From contig CAVPNJ010000010.1 of the NCBI GenBank assembly GCA_963706785.1, positions 4,647-68,646 of the forward strand: a stretch of DNA of 64,000 nt. The letters run 5' to 3'. Source of the DNA: Pollutimonas sp963706785. Lineage in GTDB: Bacteria > Pseudomonadota > Gammaproteobacteria > Burkholderiales > Burkholderiaceae_B. Made by a program: the position numbers and the translations under genes. This document shows, one piece after another, positions 26,879-37,179 of the stretch. The notes under the pieces are model-generated. The model was not told where the DNA came from and ran no database searches. It saw only the letters and a list, made by a program, of their open reading frames with translations. Position 1 is the first letter of the stretch, and each line of letters starts with the position of its first letter.

Positions 26879-27598
26879 ATGCGCCTAGACAAATACCTTT
26901 GTGAAAGCACCGACCTGACACGATCGCAAGCCCGTTCTGTGCTTCTTAGCGGCGAGGTCACCGTCAATGGGGAAGTGATCAAGAAGGGTACCTACGTCGT
27001 GAAAGACGGCGATGTTGTGCAGTGGGACGACGAGACCGTTGCCCCCATCGGACTGCGCTACCTTATGCTGAACAAGCCCGCCGGTTACGAATGCACCTTA
27101 CGCAACAGCCAGTACCCACAGGTGATGAGTCTGCTGGACGTGGATAAGCGCGACCGGCTGCACACCGTAGGTCGGTTGGACGTCGACACGACCGGGCTGA
27201 TTCTGATCACAGATGACGGCCAGTGGACGCATCGCATCATCTCGCCACGCCACCGCTGCGACAAGGTTTATCTTGCGACCCTGGCCGAACCGCTGCCTGA
27301 TAACGCCGAGGAGCTTTTTGCTGCCGGAATATTGTTGGATGGCGAGGATAAGCCTACGCTGCCTGCGGTGTTGGAACGGGTCGATGAACGCAGTGCACGC
27401 TTGACGATACAGGAGGGTAAGTACCACCAGGTAAGACGCATGTTTGCGTCTTTGGGGAACCATGTAGTGGCACTGCATCGGGAGCGTATTGGGTCAATTG
27501 CGTTGGATGCTGACTTGTTGCCGGGGGAATCGCGGTATCTGACGCCGAGTGAGGTGGCGGACCTTGCTCAGGCTAGCGATGGGGGCGGTGTGACCTGA
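26879..27598 (+). CDS. rsuA: 16S rRNA pseudouridine(516) synthase
   Basis: 239 residues. N-terminal S4 RNA-binding domain (MRLDKYLCESTDLTRSQARSVLLSGEVTVNG), then the RsuA/RluB/E/F catalytic core with LMLNKPAGYECTL and the catalytic Asp (about residue 101) in GRLDVDTTGLILITDDG, and KVYLATLAEPL and IQEGKYHQVRRMFASLGNHVVALHRERIG. It makes pseudouridine 516 in 16S rRNA. RluE/RluF are alternatives, but length and S4 domain favour RsuA. A 19-base gap-like promoter region separates it from the divergent XRE gene (about 150 bp). Confidence 0.92.
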   Translation: MRLDKYLCESTDLTRSQARSVLLSGEVTVNGEVIKKGTYVVKDGDVVQWDDETVAPIGLRYLMLNKPAGYECTLRNSQYPQVMSLLDVDKRDRLHTVGRLDVDTTGLILITDDGQWTHRIISPRHRCDKVYLATLAEPLPDNAEELFAAGILLDGEDKPTLPAVLERVDERSARLTIQEGKYHQVRRMFASLGNHVVALHRERIGSIALDADLLPGESRYLTPSEVADLAQASDGGGVT

Positions 27599-27779
27599 TG
27601 TTAATCTTCCGATGCGTATAGCGCTCTTTGCGAGCAACGGAGCTTCTTCCGCATTACAGGTCTGCGACTTCTGCTGGTGGTTTTTGAAGGTTTCAAGCGT
27701 AAAAGTGTTTGCCACTTTAAATACCCGTTATTCGGCGGTTTGTCCGTAGAGCTTGTCCTGCTAAGCTGACGCCATTACC

Positions 27780-29440
27780 ATGCCGCCTTCTAGGAGCGCC
27801 AGCTTGAACTCCCCCGATAATTTCAACCAGCAAATTGCCGAGCATTACGACCGCACGCAATACACATCCCACGCTTTTTTTTACTCTTCGCCCGGTCATC
27901 TTCGCGCGACGGCGCATCTGTACGGTGTTGAAGCGGTCCCTATAGAGAAAGCTCGAGTGCTAGAACTAGGCTGTGCTGCCGGCGGAAACTTGCTGCCTTT
28001 CGTGTTGGCTTATCCGGACGCCTACGCGATTGGAGTGGGTTTGTCGAGCATGCAGATCCAACAGGGTCAGAACATTGTAGAAGGACCTGGGCATTGAAAA
28101 CTTCTCGACCTTTGCGCTGATGAGCCTGACCGATATCGGTAAGGAATTTGGGGGGTGAGTTTGATTACATCATCGCTCACGGCGTATTTAGCTGGGTGCC
28201 GCCCGAGGTCCGCCAAGCTGGCAGTACTTCGTATTTGCCGCGAGAACCTTTCACCCAAGGGTATTGCGTATGTCAGCTACAACACCTATCCGGGCTGGAA
28301 GGCGGGCGACATTGTCCGCGACGCAATGCTGCTGCACAGTCATTCGGCATCCAGCGATGAGGAAAAGCTTTCAAGCGCCAAGGCCATGCTGACCCTGCTT
28401 TCGGAAGGCTTATCAACGGGTAATCCATTGGCGCCATCCTTGCGGGGCGCCGTGGCACAGTTACAAGAGCAATCTGATTACTATGTGCCCGACGAATACC
28501 TTGAAACGTTTAATTCGCCTTGCTATTTCCTTGAGTTCGCTGATGCGGCCGAGCAGGCTGGCCTAGCCTATTTGGGTGACGCAGAGGCGTATTCCGAGGT
28601 GTCAGCGACCTATGGTCAGAATGTGCAGCTCAACCATAGCTTGATAGCCATGGGCCAACCCAAGGTGTTGCGCCAACAATACCTGGATTTTGCTATCGGC
28701 CGCAACTTCCGCAAGAGTATCGTTATCCATCAGGAAAGGAAGAGCGAAATCGCGGTCGGTCCTGAGCTGGATCGCTGCGCGACTTGCGTTGGGCCGGATA
28801 GTTTCAGGCCGGAAGCAACTCCAAAGGTGGTTCGGCCCGCCAGCACTACCTATATCAATCATAGAGGTGGCCCTTGCAGCACCACCGAAGCGAGTGTATC
28901 GCGGTCGCCGGCGCCTTGTCAAAGGCGTGGCCAGCCACTCTGTCGTTTTACGCTCTGGTTCAGCGATATGCAGACCCAGGCTGTTTTTGAAGTGGGCGCC
29001 GGGTCCATCGAAAAGGCTGTGCAAGAGGCACTTGCGACGTTGTATGAAGCTGAACCAGCTGCGTTTCAGCGCGGGCGAAGGGCCTTACGATCGCAAGCAG
29101 GCTGAAAGTCCATCGCTTATTCCGGCGCTTGGCTTACTTGTGGGACAGGGCAACGATTCAGCATCGGAGTGGGGCAATTCAACCTGTGGCACGATGTAGT
29201 GCAATTAAAGCTTAAGGAGGCTGAAGCATTCTTATTGCCGCACTCAATGGTCGCAATACCGTTTGCAGCTTGATGATTTATTTGCGCGACGCCTTGCAGC
29301 AAGGCAAGGTTCGGCGACGGATGGAAAAATGCTGACAGGGCAGCGCAACCTGGACTCAAGGCGCAGAAATGGTAGCAAACTCTGGACTTGTTAAGAGACG
29401 GTTGAGGGGCATTGATTCGCTGACGGCTGGCGCCGAGTCA
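27780..29440 (+). pseudogene. Class I methyltransferase with regulatory domain, decayed
   Basis: Starts with NFNQQIAEHYDRTQYTSHAFFYSSPGHLRATAHLYG and motif I VLELGCAAGGNLLPF. Frames then shift near 28080 (codons for EDLGIENFSTFAL), near 28153 (extra G before EFDYIIAHGVFSWVPPEV) and near 28200 (RQA/VLRICRENLSPKG). A long conserved stretch follows (YVSYNTYPGWKAGDIVRDAM ... YLDFAIGRNFRKS). After about 28740 the frame drifts again; recognisable pieces of the regulatory domain (LWHDVVQLKLKEAEAFLLPH, LTGQRNLDS, ANSGLVKR) reach about 29440. Four or more shifts and internal stops mean no functional product. The 3' end is close to the IS66 left end at 29718. Confidence 0.8.
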
Positions 29441-29717
29441 CCTGAGTTCTGGTTCGCATTGGAGCCGCTTTGGAGGCTGCACCGTGAGTTTCAGTAGAGT
29501 CGGATTATGACCGATCGTGAGCACGGCCCTACGAGCTGGGGGCGGCTTTACCGTTCAGCAGATCACAACCTGGCTATACAGCTACTCAAAATTCCTTGAA
29601 AACTTCTTCGCATCGACTGTGCATATCTGCATCAGTCCATGCGACTTCGAGGCCTTTGCATTACAGAGAGAGGTTGTGTCCGAATAATCAGGGGGAAGCG
29701 CTTTCCGAAGGAGAACT

Positions 29718-29745
29718 GTAAGCGTTCGGCTATCTCATGTTGAAA
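29718..29745 (+). repeat. IS66 left terminal inverted repeat
   Basis: 28 bp beginning GTAAGCGTTCGGCTATC, matching the reverse complement of 34357-34384 except at positions 18 and 27. A further palindrome (GTTGACACGC ... GCGTGTCAAC, about 29747-29782) follows directly and may be a transposase-binding or regulatory site. Confidence 0.85.
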
Positions 29746-29873
29746 CGTTGACACGCCCGCTTCATTATGCGCGCGTGTCAACACGAGAGTAAGCGCTCCA
29801 TAAAGCACAGAATTGTCGCCGGCGCCTGAATCGTTCATCGTTCGTCTGTTCACTTTTTCAGGAGCAGGACGAC

Positions 29874-30233
29874 ATGAGCAACAAAGGGTATGAATATTGG
29901 GCCGCGCACCTGGCGGCCATTGCCGATGAAGGCATCGACACCAAGGCGTATGCCCGGCGCGAATCGCTGTCGGTCTCCGCGCTGTACTATTGGCGCCGCC
30001 GTATCAAGGTGCATCAGCACGGACCGCATCCGCTGACTGCGGCATCTCAGGACAAGGCATCCGGCCGTAAACTATTCATGCCGGTACAGATAAAAAACGC
30101 CGCATCCGAGGTGAGCCCGAACATGGCCTGTTGTGTCACCCTCGGTTCGGTTCTTCGCCTGGAACTCTCTCAGTTGCCAACTCCGCAGTGGATGGCCCAA
30201 CTGAGTCAGGCCTTGAGTTTCCAGGTGCGCTGA
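29874..30233 (+). CDS. IS66 accessory protein TnpA (first element)
   Basis: 119 residues with the IS66 TnpA helix-turn-helix start: EYWAAHLAAIADEGIDTKAYARRESLSVSALYYWRRRIK. TnpA is needed with TnpB for IS66 transposition. It is the first gene after the left inverted repeat, uninterrupted, and 20 bp ahead of tnpB. Confidence 0.88.
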   Translation: MSNKGYEYWAAHLAAIADEGIDTKAYARRESLSVSALYYWRRRIKVHQHGPHPLTAASQDKASGRKLFMPVQIKNAASEVSPNMACCVTLGSVLRLELSQLPTPQWMAQLSQALSFQVR

Positions 30234-30252
30234 TGCATCCGGGGGCAGCCGT

Positions 30253-30591
30253 GTGAATCAAGTGTTTCTGTGTCGTGTCCCGGTGGATTTTCGCAAGCAA
30301 ATCGACGGCCTGGCGGCGCTGGTGGAGAACGAGTTGGCCATGAACCCCTTTGCCGATGCGGTGTATGTCTTCATTAACCGCTACCGCACGAAGATGAAGA
30401 TCCTGTACTGGGATCGTAACGGCTTCTGCCTGTGGCAAAAGCGCTTGGAAAAGCAGCGCTTTGCCTGGCCCCAAACCCAAGACACCGCGACCGTGAGCCT
30501 CACGCTGCAAGAGCTGGAATGGCTGCTCGAAGGCTTCTATTTATGGGCAAATAAACCGCATAAAACCTTGATTTATCAGTCAGTTACATAA
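30253..30591 (+). CDS. IS66 accessory protein TnpB (first element)
   Basis: 112 residues from a GTG start. Signature VFLCRVPVDFRKQIDGLAALVENELAMNPFADAVYVFINRYRTKMKILYWDRNGFCLWQKRLEKQRFAWP is the IS66 Orf2 (TnpB) pattern. It is complete, with tnpC 60 bp further on. Confidence 0.92.
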   Translation: MNQVFLCRVPVDFRKQIDGLAALVENELAMNPFADAVYVFINRYRTKMKILYWDRNGFCLWQKRLEKQRFAWPQTQDTATVSLTLQELEWLLEGFYLWANKPHKTLIYQSVT

Positions 30592-30653
30592 GGTAATGCG
30601 GTATAATACGGCATGCCTGAAAGCACCCCATTCACTCTGTCGGGTTCCTCTCC

Positions 30654-31827
30654 GTGACCGACCCTGATGCCTACGGCATCAATGTGTCGGATCCGGCCAT
30701 GCAGCAGTTTCTGACAGCGCTCACGCAACAGATTTCCCGACAGGTGACAGCGCAAGTAACCGCACAGGTTACGGCTCAAGTCACCGAACAAGTCACCCGC
30801 GCCATCAAAGAAGAGCACCGCGCGGAAATCCTCAAGCTCTACGAGCAACTTCAAGCCGAGCGACGCCGCTACTTCGGGCCCAGCGCTGATACCGCACAGG
30901 CGCGGTTATTCGACGAAGCGGAAGCGCTCGCCCAAGATACGACACAAGCCGATGACACGGTGGGGGACATCCCTGGGCCCGCAACGGTCGCGGGCCAACC
31001 CATGCCTGCGTTCCCGAACGCCCGAGGAAAACGCGCCCCGCTGCCGGTGGAATTACCGCGCCTGGACATGGGCACGACATCCCGCAAGCACAACGCCTGT
31101 GTCCCTGCGGCACACCCATGGTGGAAATCGGGGAAGAGGTCAGCGAACAGTGGGATATCGTTCCGATGCAAGTGCGGGTGCTGCGTCATATCCGCAAACG
31201 CTACGCCTGTCCTTCCAAGGACGTCGCACCCGTGACCGCGCCCCTGACTCGCCTGTGCTGCACATGGATGAAACCACGGTGCAAGTGCTCAAGGAAGAAG
31301 GCTGGACGGCGACCTCCAAGAGCTATATGTGGGTGCAGGTGGCGGGTCCACCCGACAAACCCGTGGTGCTCTACGACTACGATCCGAGTCGCAGCCGGGA
31401 GGTTCCAAAACGTCTGCTGGAGGGGTGGCAAGGCGACCATCTAATGGTCGATGGCTACGCGGCTTACAACGAGATTGGCCGACGTAAATCGGTCACGCTA
31501 CTCGCGTGCTGGACGCACCTGCGGCGCAAGTACATTGACGCCCAGCGGGTCAAAGGCAAGGGCAAGGTCGGCCACGCCGATCACGCCATCGAACTGATCC
31601 GTCAAGCCGTATGCAACGAGAAACGCATGCGCCATGTCAGCGATGAAGAGCGCCATGCCGCTCGCCAGATCGAGAGCCGGCCGATTCTGAACGCCTTGTA
31701 CGATTCGCATCAGAAGGTTGCACCGACCGTGCCGCCTTCGACGGTGCTGGGCAAGACCTTGGCCTATCAGCAAGCGCTTTGGTCGCGCCGGGTGCGCTAC
31801 GTTGATCGGGGCGACTTGCCGATGGAC
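30654..31827 (+). pseudogene. IS66 transposase TnpC (first element), deleted and truncated
   Basis: Starts at GTG 30654 with the N-terminal coiled region, which includes five near-perfect 12-bp repeats coding QVTA/QVTE (30741-30797). A frameshift follows near 31075. The zinc-finger-like part (CGTPMVEIGEEVSEQWDIVPMQVRVLRHIRKRYAC) then jumps from KDVAPVTAP directly to the DDE core at LHMDETTVQVLKEEGW, so roughly 100 codons are missing. The core (DYDPSRSREVPKRLLEGWQG, HLMVDGYAAYNEI, ACWTHLRRKY) continues to VDRGDLPMD, where the sequence turns into the end of the second IS66 at 31828. It is not functional. Confidence 0.88.
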
Positions 31828-31856
31828 GTATGCGTTCGGCGAACACACATTGAACG
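31828..31856 (+). repeat. Left end of the second IS66
   Basis: GTATGCGTTCGGCGAACACACATTGAACG resembles the outer left end (GTAAGCGTTCGGC identical apart from one base). It marks the abrupt end of the first tnpC reading frame and lies about 100 bp before the second tnpA. It therefore defines the insertion point of the inner element. Confidence 0.6.
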
Positions 31857-31929
31857 TGGCTCCATAATTCGGCAGTATGCATTTCTCCACACATTGATCG
31901 TGGAGTAGTTCAACCCAGCAGGTGGAGAA

Positions 31930-32344
31930 ATGCGCACTATGGAACGTGCAGATATCGAGGGTCGACGCCGTCGGCGCAACTACACGGCGCAATTTAAGGA
32001 TGAAGTCATCGAGTGCTGCAAGCAGCTGGGTGTATCCATTGCCGCCGTCGCCCGTGCTTATGATCTTCATCCGAACCTGTTGCGCCGATGGGTCGCCGAG
32101 CATGAGCGCGGCGGTCGACAGCCGTTGCCCGAACCGGTATCGGGATCAGCCTTGCAGGTGGGCGCACCAAACCACTGCGGCACCTTTATTCCGATCACTT
32201 TGCCCCAGCGCGTGGCCGCCACCCCGTGCAGAGAAGCGCTCCATCACCATCGAATTGAGCAGCGGCAATCTCGTCGCGAGGGTGAGCTGGCCCATCAACG
32301 CCTCGGCCGAATGCGCGTCGTGGCTACGCCAGTTAATGAAATGA
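31930..32344 (+). pseudogene. IS66 TnpA (second element), one frameshift
   Basis: Begins MRTMERADIEGRRRRRNYTAQFKDEVIECCKQLGVSIAAVARAYDLHPNLLRRWV, the TnpA helix-turn-helix. Near 32222 the frame must shift to give the normal C-terminus (RAEKRSITIELSSGNLVARVSWPINASAECASWLRQLMK, stop at 32342-32344). Without the shift the frame runs into tnpB. Sequence is conserved on both sides, so a single indel. Confidence 0.8.
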
Positions 32345-32673
32345 TTCGCGTCGATCAGATCTGGTTGGCCGTCGAACCCATGGATATGCGCGCCGGCACG
32401 GAGACCGCCTTGGCGCGAGTCGTCACCGTCTTCGGTGCGGCACAACCCCACCACGCCTATCTCTTTGCTAACCGGCGAGCCAATCGAATGAAGGTGCTGG
32501 TGCACGACGGCATTGGGATCTGGCTGGCCGCCAGGCGCCTGCATAAAGGGCGGTTTACCTGGCCGCGGTTCGGTGCGCCCGACGTGGGACTGACCGATGA
32601 ACAGCTGCAAGCGCTAGTCATTGGCCTGCCTTGGCAGCGCATCGGCCCGGGCGGGATCATCGACGTCCTGTAA
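32341..32673 (+). CDS. IS66 accessory protein TnpB (second element)
   Basis: 110 residues starting at the ATG that overlaps the tnpA stop (ATGA). Pattern MIRVDQIWLAVEPMDMRAGTETALARVVTVFGAAQPHHAYLFANRRANRMKVLVHDGIGIWLAARRLHKGRFTWP is IS66 TnpB. Only about half its residues resemble the TnpB at 30253, so the two elements are distinct family members. Confidence 0.9.
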   Translation: MIRVDQIWLAVEPMDMRAGTETALARVVTVFGAAQPHHAYLFANRRANRMKVLVHDGIGIWLAARRLHKGRFTWPRFGAPDVGLTDEQLQALVIGLPWQRIGPGGIIDVL

Positions 32674-32732
32674 CGCAATCGGGGCATCCGCCAATGGTAC
32701 GGCCTCGACGTGGCATGGCACACTACTGGCTA

Positions 32733-34328
32733 TGATTGCTTCTGCCCAAAACCTTGATGAACTTGACGCGCATGCCTTGCGCGAGAAGGTTCGCGCCCTG
32801 ATGGCGGCACTGGGCGAGAAGGAACAGACGCTGGCCGAACACCAACAACTTCTGGCGCAGCACGAACAAGTGCTCGCCACGCGACCGGGAAGAAATCCGC
32901 TATAAAGACACCAAGATCGCGCAGCTCACGCATGAGATTGCCGGCCTACGCCGTTACCGCTTTGGCAAAAGCGGCGAACAACTCTCGGGCGTGCAAGGTA
33001 GCTTGTTGGAAGAAGCGGTCGATGCCGATATCGCTGCCATCGAAGCCGAGCTGGACTTGCTACGCGGCCAACCTGCCGCCCGGCCAGTCCAGCAGCCCAA
33101 GCGCGCCGCACTGCCTGATCACCTGCCACGGGTTGAGCATCGTCACGAACCTGACAACACAACGTGCCCATGCGGTTGTCAGTTGCAGCGCATCGGTGAA
33201 GATGTGGCTGAAAAGCTCGACTACACCCCTGGTCTCTTCACCGTAGAGCGCCATATCCGTGGCAAATGGGTCTGCAAAAAATGCGAGACCCTGACCCAGG
33301 CGCCGGTGCCTGCCCATGTCATCGACAAGGGTATGGCCTCAACCGGCCTGCTGGCTCAAGTGTTGGTGGCCAAGTACGCGGATCACCTGCCGCTATACCG
33401 TCAGGAAAAGATCTTCGAGCGTGCCGGCATGAAGCTTGCGCGCTCGACGATGGCCGAATGGGTCGGCGTGTGTGGCGTGCAGTTGCAACCGCTGGCCGAT
33501 GCGCTTCGAGAGGCCATCCTTGCACACCGCGTGGTCCATGCCGATGAAACGCCCGTGCAAATGCTCCAGCCCGGCAGGAAGAAAACGCACCGGGCCTACC
33601 TCTGGGCCTATGCACCCGGCGCCTTCGAAGACCTGCGGGCCGTCGTCTACGACTTTACCGACGGTCGCGCCGGCGTCTATGCCCGCCACTTCCTGGGCGA
33701 TTGGCATGGCAGTCTATTGTGTGACGACTACGTGGGCTATAAAGCCTGTTTTACGCAAGGCATCACCGAAATTGGTTGCATGGCACACGCCCGGCGCAAG
33801 TTCTTCGACCTGCATGTGGCCGCCAAAAGCCAGTTGGCCGAGCAGGCCTTGCGATACATTGGACAACTTTACGAGATCGAACGCCAGGTCAAGGACCTGA
33901 CCACCGAGGAGCGAAGGCGAAGACGACAGGAGCAGGCCAGGCCTGTGGCCGATGCCCTTACACGCCTGGATGCGCGCACAGCGCGAGCGGGTACCGGACG
34001 GTTCGGCCACCGCCAAAGCTCTGGACTACAGCCTGAAACGCTGGGTGGCGCTGACGCGTTACCTGGATGATGGGCATTGCCGATTGATAACAATTGGATC
34101 GAGAACCAAATTAGGCCTATTGCTATCGGCAGATCCAACTGGCTGTTCGCCGGTTCCCTGCGTGCCGGGCAACGGGCCGCCGCCGTCATGACCTTAATCC
34201 AGTCGGCGAAACTCAATGGCCACGATCCCTATGCGTATCTGAAGGACATCCTCACACGCCTGCCGACACAAGCGGCCAGTCGGATCGACGAACTGCTGCC
34301 ACATAACTGGCAAGCGCTGGCGCGCTAA
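32733..34328 (+). pseudogene. IS66 transposase TnpC (second element), three frameshifts
   Basis: About 530 codons. N-terminal coiled coil from ATG 32733 (LREKVRALMAALGEKEQTLAEHQQLLAQHEQ). First shift near 32885; then RYRFGKSGEQLSGVQGSLLEEA, the CPCGCQLQRIGEDVAEKL zinc-like region, VHADETPVQMLQPGRKKTHRAYLWAY and LLCDDYVGYKACF. Second shift near 33955; third near 34070, where ggg(g)cattg lacks one base before LPIDNNWIENQIRPIAIGRSNWLFAGS. It ends LPHNWQALAR at 34328. The part after LP-D may derive from the first element's tnpC, since that copy stops at the homologous codon. Confidence 0.87.
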
Positions 34329-34356
34329 CCACAACGCCCGCCTCATTATGCGGGCG

Positions 34357-34384
34357 TGTCAACATGTGATAGCCGAACGCTTAC
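34357..34384 (-). repeat. IS66 right terminal inverted repeat
   Basis: Read on the minus strand: GTAAGCGTTCGGCTATCACATGTTGACA. It is a near copy of the outer left end at 29718-29745 and closes the composite 123 bp downstream of the flagellin stop codon. Confidence 0.85.
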
Positions 34385-34425
34385 GACGCTTACGCCGGGC
34401 CGTTACAGCCAATAGTCGTGCGTAT

Positions 34426-34457
34426 AAAAAAAACCGCCAGCCCCAAAAAGCTGACGG
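34426..34457 (-). terminator. Rho-independent terminator of the flagellin gene
   Basis: On the minus strand CCGTCAGC-tttttggg-GCTGGCGG forms an 8-bp stem (one G-U-like mismatch) followed by a run of eight T. It begins 50 bp after the flagellin stop at 34507 and ends just outside the IS66 right end. Confidence 0.85.
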
Positions 34458-34506
34458 TCCGTCTGCATACCGGAACAGTTGCCCGTCCCGGTTAAGCAAG
34501 CTTTTA

Positions 34507-36157
34507 TTAACGCAACAGCGACAATACGCCTTGTGGAACTTGGTTGGCTTGGGCCAAGACCGAGGTGCCAGCTTGTTGCAGGATCTGCGCACGTGTCATG
34601 TTCGACACTTCAACGGCGTAGTCTGCATCTTCGATACGTGAACGAGCCGACGACAGGTTAGTGACGGTGTTGCCCAGGTTAGCAATGGTGGACTGGAAGC
34701 GGTTTTGTACCGCACCCAGTTCGCCACGCAGTGCATCAACTTGCGCCAGAGCTGCATCAAGCTTGGCCAGTGGATCTTCAGTCCGGTCGCCTTTGCTCGT
34801 AGTAGCCGTTGTGAGTCCGCCTTTGGAATCTACATAAACCTTTGCGCCAATTTCTGGGGCATAGGCGCCAGTACCGGTGCCTGCTGATACAGTAATTTCA
34901 CCATTAACTGGATTTGTTGCGTAGGTTGTAGTGTAGGTTCCTACTGTAGTCAACTCGCCATTAGCGTCAGCATAGGTGTCTGTAGAAACAGCATTAGCTG
35001 CAGCACCGAAAGTAACCGTATGAGAGAAGACGCCCGAGCCCAATTTAACTGTCGCTGCATTAGCAGTGTTAATAGCAGCTTCAACCGTTTCTTTCGATGC
35101 AACAGCCGTATAGGTCATTTCACCAAGGACAGCCGTGCCAGTGTAGACAACGCCGCCAATATCTATTTTGGCGTTAGCGCCGGCTACTTTGCCTACTTCT
35201 GTAAACAACAGCCCGGCTGTAGCAGCTACCGTGCCACCCGCGCTCTTGTTGGTGGTTAGTTCACCAGTTGATGTAATGAACGCAGCTTCGCCACCAATGG
35301 TGATCGCTCCCGAGTTATCAACTTCAAATGATACTTCTCTCCAGATACAGCACCAGTATAAGTGCCAGTTTGATTGTGGTGCTTTGCGGCTAATGCTGCT
35401 AAATCGCCTGCTACCGTCTTAGCAGCATAGGTGAAGTTGTCGTTTTCTGCGTTGTATGTGTATGTAGTTGGGGTCGCGCCAGCCGAAACTGTATCGCCAC
35501 CTTTCATGCGGCCTAGTGCGTCAGCGGCGGTAAGGGTATCATGTGTAGTAGTAACTACACCACCAGCATCCGCATTAGCACGGGCGAGATCGTTGACATT
35601 GGCTGTGCGGTTTTGGGTGACGCCTACGCCGTTGACGTTGAAGCCGTCCAGGCCCAGGGTCTTGGCGCTGATTTCTTGAGGTCGATGTCGATGGTTTCGC
35701 CATCGTTCGCGCCGACTTGAACCGTCAGCGTTGCCGGCCGGCCAGGACCTTCACGCCGTTGAACTGGGTTTGTTCCGACACGCGGTTGATTTCGTCCAGG
35801 CGCTGGCCGATTTCAGCCTGGATCGAGTCCAGGTCGCTGTGCGAGTTGGTGCCGGTGGCGGCTTGCACCGACAGTTCGCGAACGCGTTGCAGGTTGTTGT
35901 TGACTTCGGTCAGCGCGCCTTCGGTCGTTTGAGCGATCGAGATGCCGTCGTTGGCGTTGCGCGTTGCTTGCGTCAGGCCCTTGATGTTGGCCGTGAAACG
36001 GTTGGCAATGGCCTGGCCGGCAGCGTCGTCCTTGGCGCTGTTGATGCGCATGCCGGACGACAGGCGCTCGATGGCGGTGTTCAGACGCCGATTGCGACTT
36101 GTTGAGGTTGTTCTGCGTGACCAGCGAGAGGCTGTTGGTATTGATGACGGATGCCAT
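34507..36157 (-). pseudogene. fliC: Flagellin, four frameshifts
   Basis: About 545 codons reconstructable. The start at 36157 has GGAG upstream: MASVINTNSLSLVTQNNLNKSQSA, then a one-base insertion near 36097 before LNTAIERLSSGMRINSAKDDAAGQAIANRF. Further shifts near 35742 (after VKVLAG), 35678 (DLKEISAKTLGLDGFNVNG) and 35330 (SGEKYHLK/FEVDNSGAITIGG). The variable domain is rich in Ala, Thr and Gly. The conserved C-terminal D0 helix is intact: GAVQNRFQSTIANLGNTVTNLSSARSRIEDADYAVEVSNMTRAQILQQAG ... LLR. A sigma-28 promoter and a terminator flank it. Flagellin is the filament subunit; as written it cannot be made. Confidence 0.93.
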
Positions 36158-36291
36158 GAAAACTCCTGAGAGGAATAGATACGGCGAAACTAGCTTCCGC
36201 CTGGTTGCCAAGAAGAAAAAAGCCTGTTTTGCGCGATTCATTGCTTGCTATCGTCGTAAAGCAAAGCCGGTTTCTTCCGTCTTTATAGGCA

Positions 36292-36318
36292 TTAACGGCG
36301 GTGGGCTCAGAAAGTTTA
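36292..36318 (-). promoter_or_regulatory. Sigma-28 (FliA) promoter of the flagellin gene
   Basis: On the minus strand: TAAACTTT, an 11-base spacer, then GCCGTTAA. The FliA consensus is TAAAGTTT-N11-GCCGATAA; 14 of 16 positions agree with exact spacing. It lies about 135 bp upstream of the flagellin start at 36157. Confidence 0.78.
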
Positions 36319-37179
36319 GGGATGTCGCGGATTTTTCCACTTATCTAGTTCCAAGTTCCCGTATGTGGATTAGAACCGGCAGATTATCCACTTGAACGGC
36401 GCATTTCCTATCGTTTCCTTCAGAATACTGGCTTGAGGATAAAGAAGGTTAAGGCCAGCGGACAGGCCGATACCATTGTCGCAACGTTGCCTGGTCTGCA
36501 CGGCGCTGCTTGCGGGAACGCTCTAGGACTGCGAAGTAGAGTTGAAGCAAGCTGCCGAAAACTTCGGCGGCGTGAAGGCCGAAGTCGATCAGTTGAATGC
36601 TTTATTTCTTACCGCCGAAGATGAGGAGCAGTCAAATGGGGGCGTCAGGCGGTCTGAACTTAAGAATCTAGCGTTGGTAAAGTATTAGACACTTTGAAGT
36701 CCGCGCCGCCTGGTAGCATGACCGGATCGACTCAAGCTTCACTTTCGGACGCGCGCTTTATCGGAAAAAAAGGCAGTGAACTGATCTCTTAGACGATGCG
36801 GACTGACACAGGCCCAGTGCAGCTTAAAATTCCGCGCGAGCGCGATGCTAGCTTAGCGCCGATCCCTGATCCGCAGCTACGCAAGATCACCAAGAAGGCC
36901 AGTCCCATTTGGTTGAGGCGGCCTTGCAGTCTGCTGTGGTGATCGTCAGGAACATGACTGTCACATAAGCTAGTAAAGCCATTACTGTAAGGCAGCCACG
37001 CATCAATTTGTTATCGTATCTCGAAGGAGGATTCGCTGTAGCAAATCGCTACCTAAATCCTGAGTGACGGTAAAAGCGGGCGGTTTTATGATTTATCTGA
37101 ACTGCCTTAAGACAAAAATTCTGATGCCCAGGCTGGCACAGAAAAAGCGCGGCCGCCGCCAGAGAAATTCCATTGCCGT
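36319..37179. other. 860 bp without an intact gene; weak transposase remnant
   Basis: No open frame longer than about 60 codons looks coding. Around 36797-36880 the plus strand reads MRTDTGPVQLKIPRERDASLAPIPDPQ, resembling the part of IS256-type transposases that begins TDTG...L.IPRDR.GSFEP.LIPKH, so this may be a scrap of such an element. The remainder (36319-36790 and 36900-37179) shows nothing I recognise. Confidence 0.4.

Larger units (their letters stand above)
29718..34384 (+). mobile_element. Nested/composite IS66-family structure
   Basis: Two IS66 gene sets lie in tandem between terminal inverted repeats: left GTAAGCGTTCGGCTATC at 29718 and its exact reverse complement ending at 34384, with the 28-bp ends differing at two positions. 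The sequence next to both ends is also alike (ACGCCCGC-TCATTATGCG-GCGTGTCAAC). A third IS66-type end, GTATGCGTTCGGCGAAC, is at 31828, inside the first tnpC. The flanking octamers (GGAGAACT and GACGCTTA) differ, so no target duplication remains. The simplest reading is a second IS66 inserted in the first, followed by recombination between the two tnpC genes; several genes are frameshifted, so the structure is probably immobile. Confidence 0.88.

Noticed and set aside
30741..30797. CRISPR-like short repeats
   Set aside because: Repeats are contiguous 12-mers inside a coding region, with no spacers.
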